Source: Burkholderiaceae bacterium (GTDB lineage Bacteria > Pseudomonadota > Gammaproteobacteria > Burkholderiales > Burkholderiaceae_B). Taken from it: 64,000 nt of DNA. The notes under the pieces were generated by a model. It saw only the letters and a list, made by a program, of their open reading frames with translations, had not been told where the DNA came from and made no database searches. The translations under genes were made by a program, and so were the position numbers. The first letter of the stretch is position 1; every line of letters starts with the position of its first letter. Where the stretch lies: positions 53,639 to 117,638 of the forward strand of contig SCSG01000045.1 of NCBI GenBank assembly GCA_004322135.1, written 5' to 3'. This document shows, in pieces, positions 44,651 to 52,614 of this stretch.

Positions 44651-45601
44651 ATGAAGGTTCTGATTTTCGGTGCATCCGGCCAGTTGGGTCGATGCCTGCA
44701 AGATCGTCAGCCTGAAGGCTGGACGCTTCTTTGCCCGAGCTCGTCCGAGGTAAACATTACCGACCAGGCTGCGGTACAGGCGTACATTGAAAACGCGACG
44801 CCACACCTTATCATCAACGCGTGTGCCTATAACGCCGTGGATTTGGCGCAAAGCAACGTCGCCCTGGCCATGGCCGTCAACGCAGAAGGGCCGCGCCATG
44901 TGGCCCAGGCGGCCGTGCAGGTTGGCGCAAAGTTGCTGCATGTGTCAACGGATTATGTGTTCGACGGCAAGGCCACAAAGCCCTACGGCGAAAGCGCTTG
45001 CGCCAATCCCATCAATGTTTACGGCACGTCGAAGCGTGCGGGTGAACTGGCGGTGCTGCGGGCGTTGCCTGATCCACATTATGCGGCGTTGCCGCCGTCA
45101 TTGTCTGGGCTGGTTGTGCCGCCGTCGTGGCCCACAGAGGGGTCACAGTCTAAGCCTGCGTCGTTACACCAATTCCAATCCATCGTGTTGCGCACCGCGT
45201 GGCTATACAGTGAATATAGTGGCAACTTCGTCAAGACAATGCTGCGCCTGGCTGCTCAGGGTAAGGCGATTCACGTTGTCGATGATCAGATTGGCTCGCC
45301 CACGTACGCGGGCGACCTGGCCGATGCCATTATCCAGTTGAGCCAGCGCCCGGACGTTCCAGGCGGCATCTACCATTATTCCGGCGCGACGGCCTTATCG
45401 TGGCATGGCTTTGCTCAGCGTATTTTCCAGGCCGCGGGCCTGACCCCTGCGTTGGTGCCGATTACTTCAGCGCAATACCCGAGCATCGCTGCACGCCCCA
45501 AATATTCCGCGCTGTCATGCGCAAAAATCCGTCAATACGGAATACACGCCAAGCCCGTTGACGCCAGCTTGCCAGAGGTCGTGCGCAAGTGTTTGCGTTG
45601 A
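44651..45601 (+). CDS. rfbD: dTDP-4-dehydrorhamnose reductase
   Basis: A 316-aa extended-SDR reductase completing dTDP-L-rhamnose. Features are MKVLIFGASGQLGR, VSTDYVFDG (about 99) and catalytic NVYGTSKRAGE (about 122-132). The ATG at 44651 replaces the longer frame from 44585, which overlaps rfbC. A proline/serine-rich insert of about 35 residues (from LPDPHYAALPPS to KPASLHQFQ) interrupts the usual fold after the YxxxK helix. This makes the protein longer than most RfbD. Confidence 0.93.
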   Translation: MKVLIFGASGQLGRCLQDRQPEGWTLLCPSSSEVNITDQAAVQAYIENATPHLIINACAYNAVDLAQSNVALAMAVNAEGPRHVAQAAVQVGAKLLHVSTDYVFDGKATKPYGESACANPINVYGTSKRAGELAVLRALPDPHYAALPPSLSGLVVPPSWPTEGSQSKPASLHQFQSIVLRTAWLYSEYSGNFVKTMLRLAAQGKAIHVVDDQIGSPTYAGDLADAIIQLSQRPDVPGGIYHYSGATALSWHGFAQRIFQAAGLTPALVPITSAQYPSIAARPKYSALSCAKIRQYGIHAKPVDASLPEVVRKCLR

Positions 45602-45750
45602 GCAGACCTTCGCCGCATCTGTTGCGTTGGGGGTTTCCGTTAGTCGAGGCTGGTACAGCTAAAATACCTGGTTGCTGGTGTTAACCTGCGATTCGACGGC
45701 GCGCCTGGCGCAATCGCGCCATGGCGTCGTACCCTGATAAAAGTTTACCC

Positions 45751-46830
45751 ATGAAAATTTTAATTACCGGCGGGGCCGGGTTTATTGGTTCAGCCCTTGT
45801 GCGCCACGTTATCGGCCATACGACAGATGCGGTCGTCAATGTGGACAAGCTTACCTACGCGGGCAATCTGGAATCACTGACGGCGGTTGCCAATAGCCCC
45901 AGATATGCATTCGAAAAGGTAGACATCTGCGATCGCGCCGAACTGGATCGCGTGTTCGCCCGGCATCAACCCCATGCGGTCATGCACCTGGCGGCCGAGT
46001 CGCACGTGGATCGTTCCATCGACGGGCCGGCGGCGTTCATTCAAACCAATATCGTTGGCACCTACACGCTACTTGAAGCAGCCCGCCACTATTGGCAGGG
46101 GCTAAGCGCCGAACGCAAGGCAACGTTTCGCTTTCATCATATTTCCACGGACGAAGTCTACGGCGATCTGGAAGGCCCCAAGGATTTATTCACCGAGACC
46201 ACACCCTACGCACCCAGCTCGCCGTATTCGGCCACCAAAGCCAGCTCCGACCACCTGGTGCGCGCCTGGCGCCGCACGTACGGCCTACCTACGCTGGTGA
46301 CCAACTGCTCCAACAACTACGGCCCGTATCATTTTCCGGAAAAGCTCATTCCCCTGGTTATTCTGAACGCGCTGGAAGGCAAACCCCTGCCGGTGTACGG
46401 CCAGGGCAACCAGGTGCGCGACTGGCTGTATGTCGAGGACCATGCCCGCGCACTGTACAAAGTCATAACCGAAGGCCACGTAGGCGAAACGTACAACATA
46501 GGAGGCCATAACGAAAAGCAGAACCTTCAGGTCGTACGAACGCTTTGCAACCTGCTGGACGAACTGCACCCGCAAAGCCGCCCGCTTGGCAGTGATGGCA
46601 AGTCCGCCTCTCACAAAACGCTGATCACGTTTGTTACCGACCGCCCCGGCCATGACCTGCGTTACGCCATCGACGCCGCCAAGATCCATCGCGAGCTGGG
46701 CTGGAAGCCGCAGGAAACTTTCGAGTCGGGCCTGCGCAAAACCGTGCAGTGGTACCTGGATAACCTGGAGTGGTGCCGGAACGTGCAAGACGGCAGTTAC
46801 CAGCGCGAACGGCTGGGGGTCAAGGGGTGA
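45751..46830 (+). CDS. rfbB: dTDP-glucose 4,6-dehydratase
   Basis: A 359-aa extended SDR. NAD motif [21 protein letters not shown] (about 83-95), STDEVYGDL (about 133) and catalytic [11 protein letters not shown] (about 160-170) are all canonical. ATG 45751 (MKILITGG) is chosen over 45721. It makes dTDP-4-keto-6-deoxyglucose, the precursor for RfbC/RfbD, used for O-antigen or exopolysaccharide rhamnose. It sits 149 bp after rfbD with a TAAAAT box in the gap, so it may have its own promoter. Confidence 0.96.
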   Translation: MKILITGGAGFIGSALVRHVIGHTTDAVVNVDKLTYAGNLESLTAVANSPRYAFEKVDICDRAELDRVFARHQPHAVMHLAAESHVDRSIDGPAAFIQTNIVGTYTLLEAARHYWQGLSAERKATFRFHHISTDEVYGDLEGPKDLFTETTPYAPSSPYSATKASSDHLVRAWRRTYGLPTLVTNCSNNYGPYHFPEKLIPLVILNALEGKPLPVYGQGNQVRDWLYVEDHARALYKVITEGHVGETYNIGGHNEKQNLQVVRTLCNLLDELHPQSRPLGSDGKSASHKTLITFVTDRPGHDLRYAIDAAKIHRELGWKPQETFESGLRKTVQWYLDNLEWCRNVQDGSYQRERLGVKG

Positions 46831-47052
46831 GTGGCGGAGAACGAGGCTCTCACTTTTAGCCTTACGTAGTTTGAGCGAGGCAACGCCATGCGTCTTCGGT
46901 GCTGGACGAGTTAGGTTGCGCATGCCCGCGATGGACAAAATGTGCCAATTGCCAATTTACCCAAGAGAAGTTACAAGTGTACGCATTTATCTCTTCAGTC
47001 ATGCAATTGCATCTGATTTTCCGCACAAAACTAAATAGGGGATAAGCGTGCC

Positions 47053-47934
47053 ATGAGCGACCTGGATTATTTCACAAAATATCTTATGGATCTGAAAAGG
47101 GCGGATATCGAACAAGATTTTGACTCAGATGTCTTCGCATATTATGGGCCAATAGGCACATGGGCGTTGAAACCGTTTCGTACTGCGCTGGAGGCCATGA
47201 CTAAGAATGATGAACAGCGTAAGGAACGTATAGCTATCATTTTGCACACGGGGGGTGGTGAGGTTGAGGCCGTTGAGCGGATGGTGGAAATGATACGGCG
47301 CTGGTATCCGGAGGTATATTTCATCGTTCCTCAGATCGCAATGTCTGCGGGCACAATATTTTGTATGTCGGGCGACAAGATTTTTATGGACTATACGTCA
47401 GCCTTGGGACCTATTGATCCTCAAGTTCAGGAAAAGGGTGGCAATTTTGTGCCGGCTTTGGGGTATTTAGATAAGTTCAACGACATCCTGGAAAAGAGCA
47501 AACACGATGAACTAAGCCCAGTAGAGTTTGCGATTGCGCAAAATCAGGATATGGCGTTACTTCGTCGGTATGAGCAGGCACGGGACCTTTCTGTAAATTT
47601 GCTGAAGCAGTGGTTGGTCATGTACAAATTTAAGGATTGGGCGATGCATCGTAGTCCGGGACCGAAACATGGGGCTAAGGTGACAACTGCAGAGAAGGAA
47701 GAAAGGGCGCAGGCAATCGCTGCTCAGCTTGGAGATAATCATACGTGGCATTCGCATGGCCGGATGATAGGTATCGGAACCTTAACCAAGGCGCTGCGAC
47801 TGGAGGTCGACGATTACACGGATCAGGTAGAAAGAAGAAAGAAAATAAATAGTTATCACGATGTTATGATTGACTACATGCGGCAGAAGCAAATGACCGT
47901 TTTGCTACATGCTCGTCATACGTTAGGGGTTTAG
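47053..47934 (+). CDS. SDH-type Clp-fold serine proteinase
   Basis: A 293-aa protein of the SDH proteinase/ClpP-SppA-like crotonase fold. A glycine-rich oxyanion strand IAIILHTGGGEVEAVERMV (about 60-78) is followed by the nucleophile region IAMSAGTIFCMSGDKIFMD (about 95-113), TSALGPIDPQ and a late His-rich motif NHTWHSHGRMIGI (about 233-245). These fit the Ser-Asp-His set of the family. It has no signal peptide or membrane anchor, so it is probably cytoplasmic. Codon use is clearly more AT-rich than the flanking rfb genes, suggesting acquisition. An 80-aa gene follows after 2 bp. Substrate and role are unknown. Confidence 0.8.
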   Translation: MSDLDYFTKYLMDLKRADIEQDFDSDVFAYYGPIGTWALKPFRTALEAMTKNDEQRKERIAIILHTGGGEVEAVERMVEMIRRWYPEVYFIVPQIAMSAGTIFCMSGDKIFMDYTSALGPIDPQVQEKGGNFVPALGYLDKFNDILEKSKHDELSPVEFAIAQNQDMALLRRYEQARDLSVNLLKQWLVMYKFKDWAMHRSPGPKHGAKVTTAEKEERAQAIAAQLGDNHTWHSHGRMIGIGTLTKALRLEVDDYTDQVERRKKINSYHDVMIDYMRQKQMTVLLHARHTLGV

Positions 47935-47936
47935 CC

Positions 47937-48179
47937 ATGTCCATTGCCGACGATCTGAAAAAAATGCTAGAAGAACAAAAGCCGTATCAGACCGATGGGT
48001 TGAGTCGGGCCATGGCGCTTCACAAGAAGCTTCTATCTCAGGGGATTGTGAAGCCCAAGAAGTATGACCTGCCTATGATGGATGTTGTAAGCGCGCCGCC
48101 ACCAAAGTCCGAGGGAAGTAACTTGCTGGATAAGCGGGATTCTGAAATTACTTCGCTAATTTCGGCTGGCTTGTATTAA
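47937..48179 (+). CDS. Small uncharacterised partner of the SDH proteinase (80 aa)
   Basis: An 80-aa soluble protein starting 2 bp after the proteinase stop, hence translationally coupled. The N-terminal half is helical and charged (DDLKKMLEEQKPYQTDGLSRAMALHKKLLSQG). The middle is Pro-rich (SAPPPKSEG), and the C-terminus LISAGLY has exposed hydrophobic residues. No family was recognised. It could be an adaptor, inhibitor or substrate-tag partner of the proteinase. This is inferred only from coupling. Confidence 0.7.
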   Translation: MSIADDLKKMLEEQKPYQTDGLSRAMALHKKLLSQGIVKPKKYDLPMMDVVSAPPPKSEGSNLLDKRDSEITSLISAGLY

Positions 48180-48287
48180 TTGTTATTGCGTGTTGGGAAT
48201 GCATGGTATACGTGGATCTGTCTTCGGACATGCCAGCCTGAGTGGTGAGTGCAATACGCGGGCAATCCGCAGAGTTCACAGCCGCTT

Positions 48288-49151
48288 CTAGCTACGATCG
48301 GCTTCTTCGGCAGGCTCGGCATGCAATTTTATGCTGGAACGGAACTTAAGCTGATATTGTTCTGCCAGGAAAGTCACGATTCCGTACATGACGGGAGTTC
48401 GGGCGCGCTGATCAACGTAATAGGCGCTTTCACGTACCAGGGCCGCCGAACCCTTGGGAACTTTAAGCTGGTCAGCGGTGCGGGCGTCCAATGAAACCGC
48501 GCGCACTGTGTTGACGGAAGAGAAGGATTCAGCCTGGGTGCAGAGTTTCAGGAACGAGAACAAGTCATGTCCGTTCAATGCTTTCGAAGTAAGGTGGCGC
48601 TTGAATTCTATGGGTAGGAAGCGTTGCTCAATCCCGATAAGACGTCCCGCTACCGAGCGTTGCCGTAGGACCCGGTATAGATGCTTGGTTTGGCGACCAA
48701 AAATTTCGCGTAGCTCTGGCGGGGTGGTGACGTCGCCGTGTTCCAGCACGTAGAACTTTACCTGGCGATGTGCGGCGCGCATATCGTCTTCGAAAATATG
48801 CGTAATGTCGTGGATAATGCGTGGTTCGCAAATGAATGTGCCCCGCCCGCGTTCCTTACGCACCAGACCGCGAGCCACAAGCTCGGCGATGGCCTGGCGC
48901 ACCGTGGGACGGCTGACGCCGAACATTTGAATGCATTCATTTTCCGAGGGCAAAGTACGACCGACACCTTGGGCACCAAGGGTGCCGATGTAGTCCGCCA
49001 GCACAGAGGCCAGCTGTGCATACAGGGGCGTTGGGCTGTTAAGGTCAAGTAGCCGGGTCGCCGCAAGGCCTGCCAGGGGGTCAAGACTGTCGTCGTATTG
49101 GCGAGTGGTGTCTTCCAGCGCGAGTGCGGTGTCGGTATTCATGAGGTCCAT
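48288..49151 (-). CDS. GntR family transcriptional regulator, HutC subfamily (UTRA domain)
   Basis: A 287-aa regulator. The winged helix covers LYAQLASVLADYIGTL, then GRTLPSENECIQMFGVSRPTVRQAIAELVARGLVRKERGRGTFI (about 42-108). The UTRA ligand domain follows (FYVLEHGDVTTPPE, then IGIEQRFLPIEF). The N-terminal 35 residues are a non-conserved extension, and MNTDTALA at 49142 is an alternative start. It is last in a - strand group with thioredoxin and the AhpD-like gene. It probably controls the divergent FAH operon through the sites at 50385-50424. Confidence 0.9.
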   Translation of the reverse strand: MDLMNTDTALALEDTTRQYDDSLDPLAGLAATRLLDLNSPTPLYAQLASVLADYIGTLGAQGVGRTLPSENECIQMFGVSRPTVRQAIAELVARGLVRKERGRGTFICEPRIIHDITHIFEDDMRAAHRQVKFYVLEHGDVTTPPELREIFGRQTKHLYRVLRQRSVAGRLIGIEQRFLPIEFKRHLTSKALNGHDLFSFLKLCTQAESFSSVNTVRAVSLDARTADQLKVPKGSAALVRESAYYVDQRARTPVMYGIVTFLAEQYQLKFRSSIKLHAEPAEEADRS

Positions 49152-49309
49152 AGCGGCAGCGATTCACGAAATGAATTTATTCTATATGCTTATTCTAGCG
49201 CTTGCTAAAGGCGTGCAGATAGTTTCCCGCAATGCGGATGAAAACATTTGCGGGCGGACTGGCCCGCTTGAGTGGAAGGAATCAGTTATTACCAAGCATA
49301 GGTTGCAAA

Positions 49310-49633
49310 TCAGTTCCCTAGCTGGTGCGCAACCCAATCTTTAATTTGCTGCTCTGTCATGGCGCCAAGTTTTTTGTCCACGACTTCGCCACCCCGAAAC
49401 AGAATCAGCGTAGGCAGACCGCGCACTTTGTAGGTGCCGGCCGTACCCATGTTTTCGTCGACATTGATCTTTGCGATGGCTACTTGCCCTTCGAATTGTG
49501 TTGCCAGGCTCTTGAAAGTTGGAACCATGCTCAGGCAAGGCTTGCACGAAGGAGCCCAAAAATCCACTAATACAGGCATGTCATGCCGCAGTACTTTTTC
49601 ATTGAAGTCTGTGTCATTTACATCGAAGAGCAT
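49310..49633 (-). CDS. Thioredoxin-like protein with atypical active site SCKPC
   Basis: A 107-aa thioredoxin fold: VLVDFWAPSCKPCLSMVP (active site about 29-33) and the cis-Pro in VRGLPTLILFRGGEVV. Canonical thioredoxin has WCGPC; here Trp is replaced by Ser and Gly by Lys. This should change redox potential and partner choice. It lies 41 bp downstream of the AhpD-like gene, whose CxxC could be its partner. It is a second, specialised thioredoxin rather than the housekeeping TrxA (inference). Confidence 0.9.
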   Translation of the reverse strand: MLFDVNDTDFNEKVLRHDMPVLVDFWAPSCKPCLSMVPTFKSLATQFEGQVAIAKINVDENMGTAGTYKVRGLPTLILFRGGEVVDKKLGAMTEQQIKDWVAHQLGN

Positions 49634-49674
49634 CTGTTTTCCTCAAAGTCATTCATCGCGCGCGGGCGTTGGCT

Positions 49675-50271
49675 TTAGCGGTTGACGTTTTCGCCATAGA
49701 AGGCAGATGGCAGGTTGTCCCGTGGCCACGCATCGCCGTCCTCGAACTGCGCGACCCCAACAGCGTGACGCGCCATGCCGGACTCCATCATGGCCATCGA
49801 GACGATTTCCGCTACGCCACGGTCAGTTACGCCGTTGTCACGTAGTGCCTTGAAGTCTTCATCCGTTAGCCCTTCGGTAAAGGCCATCTTTCGGGCAAAG
49901 CGCAAGACTGCCTTGGTCTTGGCATCTACCTTGTCTGAGTTTTCGAAGTCCAGAATTTCCGCGACATCGTCAGCGGTCATCTTGAAGTGCTCGATAAGGT
50001 GTGTTTGGTGGTTGTTGATGCAGCGTGGGCAGTCCACTTCACTGGCGCAAATCAGCGAAATCGCATTACGTATGGTGGGGGGCAGATCTCCGTCCATCAT
50101 CTGCAGACGTTTGGTCAGGCCCCACCAGTGTCGCAATAGATCCACGTCAAGAGCAAAAAACCCCCAGGTCGGGGTTAAGAAGCCATCACCCTTGGTTTTA
50201 CGTATGTCCTGAAAGATTTCAGCAACTTCGCCTTTGGCTTCCTGTGGTTTAACTAATTTGATTTTGTCCAT
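49675..50271 (-). CDS. Carboxymuconolactone decarboxylase/AhpD-like family protein
   Basis: A 198-aa protein starting at ATG 50271 behind AGGAGACG; the longer ORF frame to 50679 is spurious. The AhpD-type redox motif CPRCINNHQTH (CxxCxxxH) is at about residues 86-96 after ISLICASEVD. Such proteins reduce peroxides or peroxiredoxins, or act on ring-cleavage lactones. The CxxC and the adjacent thioredoxin favour a peroxidase-type redox role. It is divergent from the FAH operon over 172 bp. Confidence 0.87.
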   Translation of the reverse strand: MDKIKLVKPQEAKGEVAEIFQDIRKTKGDGFLTPTWGFFALDVDLLRHWWGLTKRLQMMDGDLPPTIRNAISLICASEVDCPRCINNHQTHLIEHFKMTADDVAEILDFENSDKVDAKTKAVLRFARKMAFTEGLTDEDFKALRDNGVTDRGVAEIVSMAMMESGMARHAVGVAQFEDGDAWPRDNLPSAFYGENVNR

Positions 50272-50384
50272 TGCAGCGTCTCCTGTTTCTATGGTTAGAG
50301 CCTGTTTGTCATTAGCCCGTGTCGTGTCGCATTTGTCACCATCATGCTTGATATCGTAAAGCCATAGACATCGTGATGTCAACA

Positions 50385-50424
50385 TGTCATAATAACTTGA
50401 CAGAATAAATGGATGACAGTCATC
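50385..50424. promoter_or_regulatory. Candidate GntR operators in the divergent AhpD-like/FAH intergenic region
   Basis: Two inverted repeats lie just before the FAH gene. They are TGTCA-N8-TGACA (50385-50402) and the perfect GATGAC-A-GTCATC (50412-50424), which ends 19 bp before the ATG. Further GTCA words occur upstream (GATGTCAACATGTCA). The position suits a repressor controlling both directions. The GntR/UTRA regulator at 48288 is the likely ligand-responsive protein, by proximity. Confidence 0.5.
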
Positions 50425-50443
50425 ACAATAAGGGGGCGTAGTT

Positions 50444-51328
50444 ATGAAAATTGGACGGTGTGTTTGGGAAGGCCGGGTACTCCTTGGGGTGGTTGACGAG
50501 GCGCAGGAACGTGTATCGTTTGTACAGGATAGTTTCAGCCATAGTGCCAATCCCCTTATGGATTGGATCATATCCGGCGGCCCCGGCGCGGTGTCGACTG
50601 CGGGTTCTGCCAAGTTGGAAAACGTGCAGTTCCTGTCACCGTTCTCGGCGCTTCGGCGCAATGTATTCGCCGTAGGCAAAAATTACCGGGCACACGCTTC
50701 CGAATTCGACAAAAGTGGTTTCAATGCCACCGCAGGAACCAGCTCTATCCCCGACTATCCACAAATCTTCACCAAAGCAACCACTGCTTTGTCGGGGCCC
50801 TATGATGCCATCAGTTTCGATCCGGGCTTAACCCAATCCGTAGATTATGAAGGCGAAATCGCTGTCGTGATCGGCAAGGTGTGCCGTCGCGTAAGCCCTG
50901 CCGCAGCCATGGACTCCGTGTTCGGGTATGTCCTGCTCAACGATGTCACGGCACGAGACCTGCAGAAGCGGCATAGCCAATGGTTTTTAGGCAAATCCCT
51001 GGATTCGTTCTGTCCACTGGGTCCGTGGATAGCCACATGCGACGAGGTTCAGGCTGATAACTGCATGCTCAGTACATGGGTCAATGGTGAACAGCGCCAG
51101 CACGCATGCCTTAAGGACTTGATTTTTGACATCCCGACCCTGGTCTCCACGCTCTCGCAGGCCTTTACGCTGCAGCCAGGCGATCTCATTGCAACTGGCA
51201 CACCAGTGGGCGTAGGAATAGGTTTTACCCCGCCGCGTTTCTTGCAAAGTGGTGACGACGTGCGCATTTCGGCAACCGGTCTGGGTGAGATGCGTAATCG
51301 GGTGGTGACGGTGGGCGTTTCAGAATGA
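50444..51328 (+). CDS. Fumarylacetoacetate hydrolase family protein
   Basis: A 294-aa FAH-fold protein. Metal and catalytic features are VGKNYRAHASEF (about 79-90), SVDYEGEIAVVIGK (Glu pair, about 131-144), LLNDVTARDLQKR and TGTPVGVG. FAH-family enzymes hydrolyse or decarboxylate beta-diketone or 2-oxo acids such as those formed after aromatic ring cleavage. It is the first gene of a five- to six-gene + strand operon and overlaps the next gene by 4 bases. Substrate unknown. Confidence 0.92.
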   Translation: MKIGRCVWEGRVLLGVVDEAQERVSFVQDSFSHSANPLMDWIISGGPGAVSTAGSAKLENVQFLSPFSALRRNVFAVGKNYRAHASEFDKSGFNATAGTSSIPDYPQIFTKATTALSGPYDAISFDPGLTQSVDYEGEIAVVIGKVCRRVSPAAAMDSVFGYVLLNDVTARDLQKRHSQWFLGKSLDSFCPLGPWIATCDEVQADNCMLSTWVNGEQRQHACLKDLIFDIPTLVSTLSQAFTLQPGDLIATGTPVGVGIGFTPPRFLQSGDDVRISATGLGEMRNRVVTVGVSE

Positions 51329-52053
51329 GCACACTTCGTGCCGACGCAGAAAGCGTATTGCATTTCCTCAGTGCGGGAGCCGCCAAAGGGGTCGTCATGG
51401 GCGTGGCCGAGCGCTTCCAGACCCAGGCAGGCTATCGCCTGGAAGGTGAGTTCGGGGCCGTCGGCGCGATGCGCGAAAGATTCGCGCAAGACCAAGAATG
51501 TGATTTCTTGATTTTGAGTCAAAGACACATAGACGAGTTAAGCCACGAAGGCCGCCTGGATCCGAAGGAAACACGACTCTTGGGCGTAGTGCGTACTGGT
51601 GTGGCGCGGCGTGCACAAGACCCTGACGTTTCGGTACACGACGCGGATGCCTTGATGCACACTCTGACGCAAGCTCCAGAAATATATTTTCCAGACCCCC
51701 ATAAGTCGACGGCTGGTATTCATTTTGCCCGCGTATTGGCCACGTTGGGGCTGGATCGAGTTTTGGCCGGCCGCTTGCGGCCACGTCCCAATGGGGCTGC
51801 GGCAATGCGCGAAATGGCCTTGGTTGGGGCTCGGGGTGCAATTGGATGCACGCAGATCACCGAGATTCTGTATACGCCGGGCGTGAGCCTGGTGGCGCCA
51901 TTACCGGCCCGCTTCGGTCTGGCAACGGTATACGCTGCAGCCATCCCCGAAAAACCCACGCACAACACGATGGCGGCAAGGCGTTTTGTTGAGCTTCTGA
52001 CAGGAACGGAGACGCGTACGCTGCGGATCGAGGCAGGCTTCGATGAGCAATAA
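51325..52053 (+). CDS. Leaderless substrate-binding-like protein (ModA/PBP type II fold)
   Basis: A 242-aa protein resembling molybdate-type binding proteins: LHFLSAGAAKGVVMGVAERFQ at the start, then CDFLILSQ, DPHKSTAGIHFARVLATLGL and TQITEILYTPGVSLVAPLP. It has no signal peptide: the fold begins about 10 residues after the ATG, and the ATGA overlap with the FAH stop fixes the start. It is therefore probably cytoplasmic and not a transporter subunit. It might be a sensor or carrier in the pathway, which is speculative. Confidence 0.75.
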   Translation: MSTLRADAESVLHFLSAGAAKGVVMGVAERFQTQAGYRLEGEFGAVGAMRERFAQDQECDFLILSQRHIDELSHEGRLDPKETRLLGVVRTGVARRAQDPDVSVHDADALMHTLTQAPEIYFPDPHKSTAGIHFARVLATLGLDRVLAGRLRPRPNGAAAMREMALVGARGAIGCTQITEILYTPGVSLVAPLPARFGLATVYAAAIPEKPTHNTMAARRFVELLTGTETRTLRIEAGFDEQ

Positions 52054-52128
52054 CCCAGCCTTTCACCATGGATCATCGAGTGCTGTCAGAGGGTTGCGAA
52101 TGTTACGTCAAACAGGTTGAGGAGGCAT

Positions 52129-52530
52129 ATGTCGATTACACGGGGCAATCCGTCCAGCTTTAAAAATGTCCGCGCCGGTGTGTACAACCATTACGTGCGC
52201 GTAGACCATCCCAAAAGCATGATTTTTGTGTCTGGCCAGCTTTCGCGCGATGGGTACGGTGCACAAGTCGGGGTAGGCAGCATGCTGGAGCAAACCCGCC
52301 AGTGTTTACGCAATCTTGAGTTGAACCTGAAAGCGGCTGGTGCAGAAATGTCCGATGTTGTCTGGACGACGGTCTATACCGTAGATATGAGGGAATTGCA
52401 GGAAATTGTCGCGGCGCGTGAGGAACTGGACAACGGCGACTGTTTGCCGACCAGCACGATGGTTGAGGTAAACCATTTGAGCGAGCCCGGCTTGCTCGTG
52501 GAAATTCAGGCAATCGCCGTACTGAGCTGA
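52129..52530 (+). CDS. RidA/YjgF family enamine-imine deaminase-like protein
   Basis: A 133-aa protein behind a perfect GGAGG. RidA motifs are MIFVSGQLSRDG (about 29-40), QTRQCLRNLELNLKAAG and the C-terminal VEVNHLSEPGLLVEIQAIAVL. The position of the usual Arg in the catalytic xxR(I/V)EIxAxA motif is not conserved here (LLVEIQA). Deaminase activity is therefore uncertain. RidA proteins hydrolyse reactive imines from amino-acid oxidation, which fits the DadA-like oxidase further downstream. Confidence 0.87.
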   Translation: MSITRGNPSSFKNVRAGVYNHYVRVDHPKSMIFVSGQLSRDGYGAQVGVGSMLEQTRQCLRNLELNLKAAGAEMSDVVWTTVYTVDMRELQEIVAAREELDNGDCLPTSTMVEVNHLSEPGLLVEIQAIAVLS

Positions 52531-52614
52531 TCCTGGCGCGTTCAGGGCAGCATAACGATGCAGCGCCGACGGCGCATGCATGAATGCGGGAAACCAATTA
52601 GATCGGGAGCAGAT

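Noticed and set aside
49226-49254. CCCGCAA / TTGCGGG inverted repeat between thioredoxin and gntR
   Set aside because: Possible hairpin in the - transcript but without a T-tract; function cannot be supported.
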